This document shows positions 1-8,647 of a DNA stretch of 64,000 nt, in pieces. A model generated the notes under the pieces. That model saw nothing but the letters and a program-made list of their open reading frames with translations. It searched no databases and was not told the DNA's origin. The position numbers were made by a program, and so were the translations under genes. Position 1 is the stretch's first letter, and every line of letters starts with the position of its first letter. The stretch covers positions 24,398 through 88,397 of the forward strand of contig JAFYXI010000003.1 of assembly GCA_017546245.1 (NCBI GenBank), given 5' to 3'. The stretch is from Clostridia bacterium (GTDB lineage: Bacteria > Bacillota > Clostridia > UBA1381 > UBA9506).

Positions 1-70
1 TTAAGCCAAGCTGTTCTGTCATCATTCGGCGTGTTTTTGCCATATGCCCCGGAAACCATTGCAGATTCAT
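1..70 (-). CDS. rbgA: Ribosome biogenesis GTPase RbgA (YlqF), N-terminal fragment
   Basis: Only the first 23 codons lie in the window; the gene continues beyond position 1. The translated start contains LQWFPGHMAKTRRMM, the characteristic N-terminal motif of RbgA/YlqF, a circularly permuted GTPase needed for late assembly of the 50S subunit. A purine-rich Shine-Dalgarno stretch (AAAGGACGAGG) precedes the ATG. It follows rplS and lepB on the same strand, the usual Firmicutes order rplS-lepB-rbgA. The family assignment rests on this motif plus context; the GTPase domain itself is not visible. Confidence 0.85.
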   Translation of the reverse strand, partial: MNLQWFPGHMAKTRRMMTEQLGL

Positions 71-122
71 TAACCTCGTCCTTTCATAATAAAAATAGGG
101 CGGCATAACCACCCTGTATTTT

Positions 123-809
123 TTATTTTTCAGTTTTTGGCACATCTTTATAAAGTCCGCCGAACTTATCAAGCGGAAGGATTCTTAAAGATGCCTTTCC
201 TACTATTTCATCAAACTTTACAACACCGATAGAACGGCTGTCTTGTGAGTTGTTTCGGTTATCACCCATTACAAATACTGTGTCTTCAGGAACAACAATC
301 GGATAATTGTATCTTGAACCGACACGCAAAGGATGAATTTTATCCTTAATATACGGTTCATCGAGCATTACACCGTCAACATACACATCTCCGGTTTTGG
401 AGTCAATATCAATTTCCTGCCCCGGAACTGCAATTACTCTTTTAACAATGTGCTTGCCCAGAGCTTCTGATTTTACGATTACAATATCGTGCTGCTCGGG
501 CTTATATAAAAATTTGGTAACAACCAAACGTTGTTTGTTTACGAGTGTAGGCAGCATAGAATCGCCCTCTACCTGAACAATCGCAAAGAAAAACTGATTT
601 ATTATAAGTGCAACAACAAGTGCAATTGCAATTGCCTGAGTCCATTCGTAAAACTCTTTTAACCACGCACTTTTTTTAGCTTTCGGCTTTTCTTCATCAT
701 ATTCGGTCATATCAAATGTCATATATTCTTCTTCAATTTCTTCCGTATCGTTTTCAAATTCTTCAGCATCAAATACTTTAGCGGTAAATTCTTTTTTTTC
801 TGAATCCAT
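123..809 (-). CDS. lepB: Signal peptidase I
   Basis: Type I signal peptidase of 228 aa, a membrane-anchored serine protease that removes signal peptides from exported proteins. Residues 1-45 form an unusually acidic cytoplasmic tail rich in Glu and Asp. One membrane segment follows at about 56-78. The catalytic Ser84 lies in EGDSMLPTL and the general-base Lys123 in KRVIAVPG; the conserved GDNR box is at 182-185. It is the second gene of the rplS-lepB-rbgA operon. A single transmembrane segment and this length are typical of Gram-positive SipS-type enzymes. The acidic tail is the only odd feature. Confidence 0.96.
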   Translation of the reverse strand: MDSEKKEFTAKVFDAEEFENDTEEIEEEYMTFDMTEYDEEKPKAKKSAWLKEFYEWTQAIAIALVVALIINQFFFAIVQVEGDSMLPTLVNKQRLVVTKFLYKPEQHDIVIVKSEALGKHIVKRVIAVPGQEIDIDSKTGDVYVDGVMLDEPYIKDKIHPLRVGSRYNYPIVVPEDTVFVMGDNRNNSQDSRSIGVVKFDEIVGKASLRILPLDKFGGLYKDVPKTEK

Positions 810-905
810 TGCTGTTTTATCCTCCTTTAATTAATCAATGGGATAAGAAAACACAGGATATATCCTATGCTTTATTATCCCCTTAATAAAATGTGCGGAT
901 TGTAT

Positions 906-935
906 AAATCGGGACGGCAAAAACCGCCCCGATTT
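906..935 (-). terminator. Hairpin between rplS and lepB
   Basis: AAATCGGG and CCCCGATTT form a stem with an inner CGG/CCG pair and a short A-rich loop. There is no good U-run on the minus-strand side, so it may attenuate or stabilise the rplS end of the message rather than fully terminate it. lepB lies about 100 nt further on. Confidence 0.45.
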
Positions 936-975
936 CACATTTTCGTATTGTTGGCAATCAATATGCCAAAAGAGC

Positions 976-1317
976 TTACAGACGCTCTTTAACTTTTGCT
1001 GCCTTACCAACTCTGTCACGCAGATAGAACAGGCGAGCACGTCTGATTTTACCTTTTCTCACAATCTCGATTTTATCGATTTTAGGAGAATTTACAGGGA
1101 ATGTACGTTCAACACCTGTGCCGTAAGAAATACGTCTTACAGTAAAGGTCTGCTGAATGCCGCCATGCTGAATTTTGATGATTGTTCCTTCAAACACCTG
1201 AATTCTTTCGCGGTTACCCTCTTTAACCTTAACATGCACTTTAACGGTGCTACCAACCTCTAACTTAGGAAGGTCAGTTCTGATTTGGTCTTTTGTTAAT
1301 TCTTTGATAATGTCCAT
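976..1317 (-). CDS. rplS: 50S ribosomal protein L19
   Basis: Ribosomal protein L19 of 113 aa, which lies at the 30S-50S interface. The translation has the family core ([20 protein letters not shown] and [18 protein letters not shown]). The reading frame is open further upstream, but the start was placed at the Met of MDIIKELT. It gives the normal family length and is preceded by a strong GGAGAGGAGG ribosome binding site. The extra upstream frame runs through a structured leader. It is the first gene of rplS-lepB-rbgA. Confidence 0.97.
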   Translation of the reverse strand: MDIIKELTKDQIRTDLPKLEVGSTVKVHVKVKEGNRERIQVFEGTIIKIQHGGIQQTFTVRRISYGTGVERTFPVNSPKIDKIEIVRKGKIRRARLFYLRDRVGKAAKVKERL

Positions 1318-1410
1318 TTTTATCCTCCTCTCCGTCCAAACGTTCATACCCAAAATTAAATTGGCAGAGGACCGTTCGTATTGCCCAAGCAGGCAAACAT
1401 ACCTGCACGA
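1318..1410 (-). promoter_or_regulatory. Probable L19 autoregulatory mRNA leader
   Basis: Between the promoter and the rplS start lies a roughly 90-nt leader. On the minus strand GCAGG-N8-CCTGC forms a hairpin. A TCCTCT stretch is complementary to AGAGGA in the rplS ribosome binding site, so it could sequester it. Known Firmicutes L19 leaders sit here and mediate feedback control. Identification rests on position and pairing, not on a covariance match. Confidence 0.5.
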
Positions 1411-1416
1411 TCTAGT

Positions 1417-1445
1417 ATTATACAATAAAAATTACCAAATATCAA
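1417..1445 (-). promoter_or_regulatory. Promoter of rplS-lepB-rbgA
   Basis: On the minus strand, TTGATA (1440-1445) and TATAAT (1417-1422) are separated by exactly 17 bases. This is a strong sigma-A-type promoter immediately upstream of the L19 leader. Confidence 0.8.
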
Positions 1446-1533
1446 GTGTTTTTTTAATATTTTGCAAAATTTTTTATTCATTATAGATTTTGCACTTTCA
1501 TATAAATATAAAGAGCCGAAAAGGAGTGATTTT

Positions 1534-2577
1534 ATGTTTATATATATAAAGCGAAAAACTGCGTTCAGCATTTGTATTATTCTCTCTGCTTCGTTGCTTT
1601 TATGCGCTTTAATCCCCTATGCAACGGTTGTTAATGCTCCGGATGGTGCGGAAAACAAAAACGAATATATTAAATGGGTTGATTTTTCTGTTCCTTACGA
1701 GGCGCTTTCTGACAGCTTAGATGCAGATATAAAATCACACAACGAAAAAGTGCATTATAACTGGATAGAGCTTTTGGCATATTTGGCCTCCAAATACGGC
1801 GGCAACTGGAGCAGATATAAAAAAAGTGACCTTTTAAAGCTTGCAGAAGAGCTAAAATCGGGCAAAGATATGAGCGAGCTTTCAAAAAACATGGCAAATT
1901 ACGATTATTTTTTTGAGGCATACAGCGCTGTTTTGGGTGGATTTGTAGGCGAATATGAAATTGAAGCACCGGATAAGGAAATTCCTGAAAAAACAGCTAT
2001 GGTTAAAAAATACGGTTTAAAGGCATTTTCGCCTGTTGCGCGCGGATATTCTTACAATCATTATGATGATTTTGGCTCTTCACGCTCTTACGGCTATCGT
2101 CGCAAGCATTTGGGTCACGATTTGATGGGAGGTGTAGGAACGCCGATTATAGCCATCGAATCAGGCATTGTCGAATGTGTCGGCTGGAATCAGTACGGCG
2201 GTTGGCGGATAGGCATTCGCAGCTTTGATTCTAAACGGTATTACTATTATGCACATTTGCGCAAAGACCACCCATATAATGATATATACGAGGGCAAAGT
2301 TGTAGCCGCAGGCGATGTTATAGGATATTTGGGTATGACAGGATATAGCACAAAAGAAAACGTAAATAACATTAACACCCCTCACCTGCACTATGGAGTT
2401 CAGCTTATTTTTGACGAACGACAAAAAGACAGCACAAACGAAATATGGATTGACCTTTATGCAATAACTAAATTACTTGAAAAAAATAAATCCGCAGTCG
2501 TAAAAGACGCGGATAAAAATGAATATTTCAGAAAATATAAGTTTGACGAGCCGATTTTACATAATTTTAAAAGTTAG
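1534..2577 (+). CDS. M23 family metallopeptidase (cell-wall endopeptidase), membrane-anchored
   Basis: Protein of 347 aa with an N-terminal membrane or signal segment (ICIILSASLLLCALIPYATVV) and a C-terminal LytM/M23 zinc peptidase domain. The metal-ligand motifs are visible as GHDLMGG (HxxxD type) and HLHYG. Such enzymes cut peptide cross-links in peptidoglycan. The ATG at 1534 was chosen because AAGGAG lies just upstream and it places the hydrophobic segment at the N terminus; the frame is open further upstream without a ribosome binding site. It is a lone plus-strand gene, convergent with lgt. The specific bond cleaved cannot be told. Confidence 0.88.
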   Translation: MFIYIKRKTAFSICIILSASLLLCALIPYATVVNAPDGAENKNEYIKWVDFSVPYEALSDSLDADIKSHNEKVHYNWIELLAYLASKYGGNWSRYKKSDLLKLAEELKSGKDMSELSKNMANYDYFFEAYSAVLGGFVGEYEIEAPDKEIPEKTAMVKKYGLKAFSPVARGYSYNHYDDFGSSRSYGYRRKHLGHDLMGGVGTPIIAIESGIVECVGWNQYGGWRIGIRSFDSKRYYYYAHLRKDHPYNDIYEGKVVAAGDVIGYLGMTGYSTKENVNNINTPHLHYGVQLIFDERQKDSTNEIWIDLYAITKLLEKNKSAVVKDADKNEYFRKYKFDEPILHNFKS

Positions 2578-2635
2578 GTTTGTAAATGGGGCTGTCTTGA
2601 TAATCATTTTTTATAAATATTTATGCACGAAATAT

Positions 2636-2757
2636 TGTAGGGAACGCATTAATGCGTTCCGCGGAATGGATAAATCCATTCCCTACATTTAAACCTGTTT
2701 TGCAGGGACAGATGACCGCATCTGTCCGTTTTTTCGGGTCGATGTAGGCGTCGACCC
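2636..2757. repeat. Cluster of four palindromes (REP-like) between convergent genes
   Basis: TGTAGGG (2636) and CCCTACA (ending 2687) enclose two hairpins, GGAACGCAT/ATGCGTTCC and GGAATGGA/TCCATTCC. Two further palindromes follow: GGACAGATG/CATCTGTCC (2706-2727) and GGGTCGA/TCGACCC (2736-2757). The arrangement resembles interspersed palindromic elements and sits between the convergent M23 and lgt genes, where it could also terminate both transcripts. Copy number elsewhere is unknown. Confidence 0.7.
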
Positions 2758-2770
2758 CTATATTAAAATA

Positions 2771-3565
2771 TTAATTAATTACTTTGCCCTTATTCCTCTT
2801 CCTCAAATAAACAACCATACCTACCCCGACAAGCACACAAACACCTGCCAAGAGCTGTGATATACGAACAGGGCCGAGCATTAAGCTATCGAGTCTTAGA
2901 CCCTCTATCCACAGTCTGCCAAGACCGTAGCCTGCTAAATACGCAAAAAAGATTTCGCCGTCTGTTTTCTGTTTTTTTCTGTACCATAAAAGCACTAAAA
3001 ACACCGCTATGTTCCAAAGCGACTCATATAAAAAGGTAGGATGCACAAAAACACCTAAATCTACAAGCTCCATTCTCCACGGAAGAGTTGTTTCTGCCCC
3101 ATAAGCTTCGGCATTTACAAAGTTCCCCCATCTGCCGACTGCCTGACCTATTAAAAGACCGAATCCGCCTAAATCTGCAATTTTTAAAAAGCTTATTTTT
3201 TTAACCTTGCAATAAATTGCGGTAGATGTCACAGCACCGATAACTGCACCGTATATTGCAATACCACCCTCCCATATTTTAAATATGTCGGACAGATTGT
3301 TTTTATAGCTGTCCCAGCTGAAAATAACGTAATAAAGTCTGGCGCAGATAATTGCTGACGGCAAGCCGTAAATTATAACATCTAAAACAGTATCTTGCGA
3401 AATGTCACGCTTTTTGCCCTCGTGCGATGCAAATAAATATGCCAGAACAATACCTAAAGCGATTATTATGCCGTACCAATGGATATCAAAACCAAAAATA
3501 GTTATTGTTGTTTTAATATTCATTATACCTATTCCAAGACCGGGAAACGCTATTTTATTTATCAT
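2771..3565 (-). CDS. lgt: Prolipoprotein diacylglyceryl transferase
   Basis: Integral membrane enzyme of 264 aa that transfers diacylglycerol from phosphatidylglycerol to the lipobox cysteine of prolipoproteins. Diagnostic stretches are WEGGIAIYGAVIGA and GRWGNFVNAEAYG, the latter matching the Lgt signature around the essential Arg. About seven hydrophobic segments span the protein. A GGCGGTG ribosome binding site precedes the ATG. Upstream are the paired M16 peptidase genes on the same strand, separated by about 60 bases. Length is normal for the family. Confidence 0.95.
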   Translation of the reverse strand: MINKIAFPGLGIGIMNIKTTITIFGFDIHWYGIIIALGIVLAYLFASHEGKKRDISQDTVLDVIIYGLPSAIICARLYYVIFSWDSYKNNLSDIFKIWEGGIAIYGAVIGAVTSTAIYCKVKKISFLKIADLGGFGLLIGQAVGRWGNFVNAEAYGAETTLPWRMELVDLGVFVHPTFLYESLWNIAVFLVLLWYRKKQKTDGEIFFAYLAGYGLGRLWIEGLRLDSLMLGPVRISQLLAGVCVLVGVGMVVYLRKRNKGKVIN

Positions 3566-3628
3566 TTATGTAACACCGCCTTTTTAAAATTACCGTTTCG
3601 GCACAAACGCACCGAAACGGCAGAATGC

Positions 3629-4918
3629 TTATACCGGCTCTACAACCGAGAGCACCGAAAGCTCGGGTTTAAACTGTTCTTTAAATCTTTTGTTTACGTC
3701 ATCCGGGCTTATGGTATCAATAACATCTACAAAGTCAAAAACACCGATATTATTAAAAATATTAGACATAAATCCGTGCGCCACAGCATTTATGTTGTTA
3801 AACTGCTTGATGTATTGACCCCAGATTGAACGTTTTATTCTTTCGAAGTCTTCTTTTGATATACCTTTATTTACAGCGTCTTTTAAATAATCCAAAACGA
3901 CTTTCTTTACCTCGGCAAGATTATTGCTTTCACCACTCAACATTGTAAAGCCATAGTCCTTTTCACTTTCGACCTCCACACCTAATTCGCCCAAGATATA
4001 TCCGCCGTCATAAAGCTTGCTATAAAGCTCACCCGACTTACCAAATATTGCTCTTGCAATAATCGAAAGCTCTATGCTTTTCTTTAAAAGAGCCTTTCCG
4101 TCGTATCCGCAGTCGGTATCTTTAAAGCCGAACATAAACATCGGAACAGACACACTAAGCTTTTGAGTTATATCTGAGCGCAAAACCTCCGGCTTTTCGT
4201 TTCCGTAATCTCTTACAATTTCTTCTGTAAACGGCTCTGTTTCGGTAATATGTTCTTCTACACAATCAGCTACTGCCTTGGGCGATACATCACCAATAAC
4301 AAACAAAACCATATTCGAAAGATTATAAAATGTGTTATAGCACTGATAAAGTGTGTCTTTGGTGATTTTTGAAATCGACTCGACCGTTCCTGCAATATCA
4401 CGGTTTACGGGATGCTCGGCATACATTGACGAAAGAAAATTCATCATCAAGCGCCAGTCAGGGTCGTCGTCATACATTCCGATTTCCTGACCGATTATAC
4501 CCTGCTCTTTTTCAACGTTTTCATCTGTAAAATAAGGCTGACGCACAAAATCGAGCAATATGCCGAGGTTTTCTATAATATCCTGCGTACTTTCAAATAA
4601 ATACGCAGTAAGATTAAAGCTCGTGTAGGCATTTGCATTTGCGCCGTGACGGGCATAGCTTTCGAACACATTTCCGCCGTCAGGCTGTTCAAACAATTTA
4701 TGCTCTAAAAAATGTGCAATGCCGTCAGGAATTTCGGTATATTCTTTCTGACCCGGTGTTATAAATTTTCTGTCAATCGAGCCAAAGTGTGTGCCGAAAA
4801 CTGCATAGCTTTTGCTGTATCCCTCTTTTGGCATAATATAGACAGACAAGCCGCTTTTATGTTTAGAAAAGTACAAGGTTTCTTTAACTGTATCATTATA
4901 AATCTTTTCAAGCTTCAT
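3629..4918 (-). CDS. ymfH: M16 family zinc peptidase, catalytic member of a pair (YmfH type)
   Basis: Insulinase/pitrilysin-type protein of 429 aa. The inverted zinc motif HFLEH (residues 69-73) is intact, with EQGIIGQEI further on supplying the distal Glu region. The C-terminal half shows the M16 inactive-repeat fold pattern. Its start overlaps the stop of the neighbouring M16 gene by one base (TAATG), implying translational coupling and a heterodimer of one active and one inactive subunit, as in YmfF/YmfH of Bacillus. Substrates of this pair are not established. The lgt gene follows. Confidence 0.9.
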   Translation of the reverse strand: MKLEKIYNDTVKETLYFSKHKSGLSVYIMPKEGYSKSYAVFGTHFGSIDRKFITPGQKEYTEIPDGIAHFLEHKLFEQPDGGNVFESYARHGANANAYTSFNLTAYLFESTQDIIENLGILLDFVRQPYFTDENVEKEQGIIGQEIGMYDDDPDWRLMMNFLSSMYAEHPVNRDIAGTVESISKITKDTLYQCYNTFYNLSNMVLFVIGDVSPKAVADCVEEHITETEPFTEEIVRDYGNEKPEVLRSDITQKLSVSVPMFMFGFKDTDCGYDGKALLKKSIELSIIARAIFGKSGELYSKLYDGGYILGELGVEVESEKDYGFTMLSGESNNLAEVKKVVLDYLKDAVNKGISKEDFERIKRSIWGQYIKQFNNINAVAHGFMSNIFNNIGVFDFVDVIDTISPDDVNKRFKEQFKPELSVLSVVEPV

Positions 4919-6195
4919 TATTTACCCTCCTTGCCTGTTAAGAAATATACCATTTCAGGCTTTATGTGTTTTGCAACACGGACAACATCATCAACTGTTA
5001 CCTTTTCAATCAGCTTAATATGGTCTTCTAAGCTTAATGATGTTCCGCTTAATGCCTGACCAAGATAGTAATCCTCTAAATATCCTATATCGTCGCCCAA
5101 TGCTCTTAACGCATTTATAATACTTTTCATTGTTGCATCAAACTCATAGTCTGAAATCTTGCCGTTTTTAATATCTTCAAGCTGAACATTAATTTCGTCT
5201 AACGCCTTTTGCTTGTTTGCAATTTCAATACCTGATGATACAACCATCATACCCTTATATCTGTCGAGTCTTGATGCGGCATAATATGCTAAGCTAAGCT
5301 TTTCGCGAACGTTATTAAACAGCTTTGAGTGTGCTCCGCTGCCTAAAATGCCGTTATATACCATAAGTGCAGGATAGTCGGCATCGGTCGGCATTATACC
5401 TGTTGAATAGCCAACGCAAAGCTTTGCCTGAGTAACATCAAAGGCTTCAACAATCTCTGTTTCTGTTTCAGCAGGCTTGTGTATTTCAGCCTTCGGAAGC
5501 TCTGTTTTGGTAAGGGTAATGTTTGAAAACTTATCTTTTACCACGTTTATTATGTTTTCTATATCCACATCACCTGTGACAAATACATCAACAGGACCTT
5601 CTGACATAACTTTTTCATAATGTGAATATAAAGATTCGGCAGTTATTTTATCTATGCTTTCTTTGTCGCCAAGCTCGTGCACTCCGTACGGCTCGTCTTT
5701 ACACATAAGCTCGATTAAACGCCATGTTGCATATGCGCGTTTGTCGTTAATTACTGCATCAATATCATTTTTAAGATTAACCTTTTCCTGCTCTACATAT
5801 TCTGCTTTAAATGCTCCATCAGCTACGAGCGGATTTAATATCATTTCAAACAAAAGGTCTAATGCACCTGTAAATGCGGTTTCGCCTTCGGGTAAAAATC
5901 TTTCGTTAACTGCGCTGATTGAAAAGGATAAAATCTGGTCTTCGCCCTTTCTGCGCACATCTACATCGAAATATGCTCCGTAAAGCTCCTGACGCAGTTT
6001 CATAACAGATGCCTGGTCAGGATATTTCGCACAACCTCTGCGCATAACATCTGCTAAAAGTGCGTTAAAAGATGCCTCTTCTTTTTTTAATGCGCGATGA
6101 AAATTAACACTCATCGCCGCAGTTTTAAACTTTTTTGCAGGAATATAGAAAAGCCTTATTCCGTGCTTTATATCATAGCTTTTTAAGTTTTCCAT
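4918..6195 (-). CDS. ymfF: M16 family peptidase-like protein, non-catalytic partner (YmfF type)
   Basis: Protein of 425 aa related to M16 peptidases. The HxxEH zinc motif is absent: the equivalent helix reads FNALLADVMRRG. This is typical of the inactive partner in M16 pairs. The C-terminal region retains the family signature around GSGAHSKLFNNVREKLSLAY. The start at 6195 was chosen because GGAGGG lies five bases upstream; an earlier Met in frame lacks a ribosome binding site. It is coupled to the catalytic subunit downstream. Confidence 0.88.
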   Translation of the reverse strand: MENLKSYDIKHGIRLFYIPAKKFKTAAMSVNFHRALKKEEASFNALLADVMRRGCAKYPDQASVMKLRQELYGAYFDVDVRRKGEDQILSFSISAVNERFLPEGETAFTGALDLLFEMILNPLVADGAFKAEYVEQEKVNLKNDIDAVINDKRAYATWRLIELMCKDEPYGVHELGDKESIDKITAESLYSHYEKVMSEGPVDVFVTGDVDIENIINVVKDKFSNITLTKTELPKAEIHKPAETETEIVEAFDVTQAKLCVGYSTGIMPTDADYPALMVYNGILGSGAHSKLFNNVREKLSLAYYAASRLDRYKGMMVVSSGIEIANKQKALDEINVQLEDIKNGKISDYEFDATMKSIINALRALGDDIGYLEDYYLGQALSGTSLSLEDHIKLIEKVTVDDVVRVAKHIKPEMVYFLTGKEGK

Positions 6196-6245
6196 TTTGT
6201 CCCTCCAGGTTTTTATGTTTATTCTATCCAAAATAATACATTTTA

Positions 6246-7100
6246 TTACTCTTTGATTGTCTGGGCATATATCTCTCTTCGGCTTACCCCTCTGTCCTGC
6301 GCCACACGTTTCATTGCCTCTTTTTTATCCATTCCGCTTTTTATGTAAAACTCTAAATGCTCTAATACATCTAAAGAATTAAGCGCATTTTCATCTTGTA
6401 CTGTTTCAGGCAATGCGCCCTCTATAACAAGCACATACTCACCCTTCGGCTCTGTTTCGTCATAGTATTTAACTGCCTCTTCTAAGGTCATAGGCAAAAT
6501 TTGTTCATACTTTTTAGTAAGCTCTCTTGCTATGGTTATTTTGCGGTTACCAAAGCTTTCTAACATATCGCCAAGCGTTCTTTTAAGCTTGTGCGGTGCT
6601 TCGTAAAATATAAGTGTATAGGGACTTTGCTTTACACTATTCAAATGTTCCTGACGGCTTTTTTTGTTTACGCTTAAAAACCCCTCAAAAGAAAACCTTG
6701 ATGTTGAAAGCCCTGAACAGATAAGTGCATTTATGCCTGCAACCGCACCGGGAACCGGTATAACTCTTACACCCTTTTCGTGACAGATACGCACCAAATC
6801 TTCGCCCGGGTCAGATATTGCAGGTGTTCCGGCATCCGAAATCAGCGCCGCAGTTTCGCCTTTTAAAATACGATCGATTATGTATTCGCCTTTTTGGCGG
6901 ATATTATGCTCAAAATAGCTTGTCATCGGCTTTGTTATGCCTAAATGATTTAACAGCTTTAACGAATGTCTTGTATCTTCAGCCGCTATAAAATCGACTT
7001 CTTCTAACACCTTTACAGCTCTGTATGTAATATCATCCAAGTTACCAATTGGTGTTGCAACTAAATATAACACACCCGGCTGTTTGTTTTCTGTTGTCAT
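6246..7100 (-). CDS. rsmI: 16S rRNA (cytidine1402-2'-O)-methyltransferase
   Basis: Tetrapyrrole-methylase-fold enzyme of 284 aa that methylates the ribose of C1402 in the 16S rRNA decoding centre using S-adenosylmethionine. Diagnostic motifs are LYLVATPIGNLDDIT at the N terminus, AAEDTRHS, and ALISDAGTPAISDPG. It is followed upstream, four bases away, by a TrmN6-like methyltransferase gene, a common Firmicutes pairing (yabB-rsmI). Length is normal. Confidence 0.96.
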   Translation of the reverse strand: MTTENKQPGVLYLVATPIGNLDDITYRAVKVLEEVDFIAAEDTRHSLKLLNHLGITKPMTSYFEHNIRQKGEYIIDRILKGETAALISDAGTPAISDPGEDLVRICHEKGVRVIPVPGAVAGINALICSGLSTSRFSFEGFLSVNKKSRQEHLNSVKQSPYTLIFYEAPHKLKRTLGDMLESFGNRKITIARELTKKYEQILPMTLEEAVKYYDETEPKGEYVLVIEGALPETVQDENALNSLDVLEHLEFYIKSGMDKKEAMKRVAQDRGVSRREIYAQTIKE

Positions 7101-7104
7101 AAAT

Positions 7105-7815
7105 TTACTCCTTTGTTGGCTCTTTAACGTTTTTAACCGTTATGGGTTCTAAAATTTTTATTCCGCTGTTTCTTCCCTTTTGCCCCTCAATTAAAATCAA
7201 CGATGGCGGCGCACTTACATCAGAATGTACAAACTGCAATCTTTTTGGCTCTAAGCGATATTGCTTCATGAAAAACATTATGTCTGCTAAACGTTCGGGA
7301 CGATGCACCATATAAAATCTGCCGCCTGTTTTTAATAAATATGCCGCATTTTTTATTACATCTTCTAAAGTACAGCATACCTCGTGTCTTGATACTGTTT
7401 TTGCATCGTTTATGTTCTGTTTGCCCGTATTACACTTCATATATGGCGGATTACAGGTAATAACATCTATGCTTTCTGCCCCAAAAAGCTCCTTACTTTT
7501 TCTTAAATCTGCGCAAATCACTTTTATTTTTGACTCTAAGTCATTTAAAAGCATACTGCGCTGTGCCATATCTGCAACTTCGGGCTGAATCTCGAGAGCA
7601 GTCATATCTGCACATTTTGTACTGATTGACAAAAGCAAGGGAACAATGCCAGTTCCGGTACAAAAATCTACAAGCTTGTCCGTTGGCTTTACAGTTGTAA
7701 AATTTGCAAGCATTACAGCATCTGTCCCGTAACAAAAACCGTTCGGATTCTGAATAACCCTTATGCCGCTGCCTAAATCCTCAATGCGTTCTTCGTTTTT
7801 TATCCCGATTTTCAT
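7105..7815 (-). CDS. tRNA1(Val) (adenine37-N6)-methyltransferase-like protein (YabB/TrmN6 family)
   Basis: Class I SAM-dependent methyltransferase of 236 aa. The SAM loop is seen as DFCTGTGIVPLLLS and the N6-adenine catalytic motif as CNPPYMK. The N-terminal NGFCYGTDAVMLANF is typical of the TrmN6/YabB family, which modifies A37 of a tRNA. The gene overlaps the end of the upstream P-loop/Asp23 gene by 35 bases and abuts rsmI. The exact tRNA target is inferred from family only. Confidence 0.88.
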   Translation of the reverse strand: MKIGIKNEERIEDLGSGIRVIQNPNGFCYGTDAVMLANFTTVKPTDKLVDFCTGTGIVPLLLSISTKCADMTALEIQPEVADMAQRSMLLNDLESKIKVICADLRKSKELFGAESIDVITCNPPYMKCNTGKQNINDAKTVSRHEVCCTLEDVIKNAAYLLKTGGRFYMVHRPERLADIMFFMKQYRLEPKRLQFVHSDVSAPPSLILIEGQKGRNSGIKILEPITVKNVKEPTKE

Positions 7816-8632
7816 CGCACACCTCGATTGATTTTATAATAGCATCAACTTTAAGCACATTTATTGATGTAAAGTGCTCAATAGATTTTTTAACCGCTTT
7901 TTGCACATCCCGTGCAACATTCTCCATACGTCTTCCCAGGCTTACCGAAAACTCAATAGTTAAAGAAACACCCTCGGATCTTGATTGAGCTGTAGTTTTA
8001 AAATACTGCGCTACACCCGGTATTTTTTCGGTTTCAATTTTAGCTAAGGATAAAATAACGTGATTTGAAATATGATATTCACCCAAGTAGCTGTATGTCG
8101 GTCTTACAACAGTTTTTTCGGTATGAAAAGTATCCTGCTGGTTTTTTCCGTACTTTAAGAATATCTTTATTTTATCAATAAAATATCCTGAAAAATCTTT
8201 TTTAATTTCAAATGTTGGAACAGGTATAACATGCTTTCCCTGCTCTCGTCTTACCCTTTGCGCCGTTGCAATTTCTTCAGGTGTTGCAACATCTTCAATG
8301 TGTATATATCGGGATATTTCAGGAAGCTCTAAAGCATTTGCAATATGAGAAATCATTTTTATTGACGTTCCTAAAATAAGAATTTTATCTATTTCGTTTT
8401 TCCTTATTGCTTCTTTAACCTCTTTTATATGCTCTTCTTCTGTAAAGAGCGCACGTTTTACACTTGCAATCTTTGTTTTTTCACGTTTTGCTGATTTACC
8501 GGCTATAACACTTTTGGCATCGAGCAAAAGTCCGTCATCAATTATATATTTAATTTCATTTTGCTGTGCAACATATAACGAGCGATAGCTTTTACCTGTA
8601 CCGGTTGTGCCTACAAATCCTATTGTCTGCAT
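7781..8632 (-). CDS. P-loop ATPase-like protein with C-terminal Asp23/Gls24-like domain
   Basis: Protein of 283 aa. A Walker A motif GTTGTGKS lies at residues 8-15, and the N-terminal two thirds look like a small P-loop NTPase. The C-terminal third (about 190-270) resembles Asp23/Gls24 or YloU-type domains, with VSLTIEFSVSLG and an amphipathic helix VARDVQKAVKKSIE. The ATG at 8632 was preferred over a GTG three codons earlier because AAAGGGTG is correctly spaced only for the ATG. It lies between recR and yabB. Function is unknown; a link to envelope homeostasis would be inference from Asp23 proteins. Confidence 0.7.
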   Translation of the reverse strand: MQTIGFVGTTGTGKSYRSLYVAQQNEIKYIIDDGLLLDAKSVIAGKSAKREKTKIASVKRALFTEEEHIKEVKEAIRKNEIDKILILGTSIKMISHIANALELPEISRYIHIEDVATPEEIATAQRVRREQGKHVIPVPTFEIKKDFSGYFIDKIKIFLKYGKNQQDTFHTEKTVVRPTYSYLGEYHISNHVILSLAKIETEKIPGVAQYFKTTAQSRSEGVSLTIEFSVSLGRRMENVARDVQKAVKKSIEHFTSINVLKVDAIIKSIEVCDENRDKKRRTH

Positions 8633-8647
8633 AATAATCACCCTTTT

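Noticed and set aside
831..1040. Minus-strand 69-codon open frame overlapping the rplS end
   Set aside because: It overlaps rplS and the intergenic hairpin in another frame and shows no family features.
2636..2757. Short repeated palindromes considered as a CRISPR array
   Set aside because: The units differ from each other and there are no equal-length spacers; no cas genes are present in the window.
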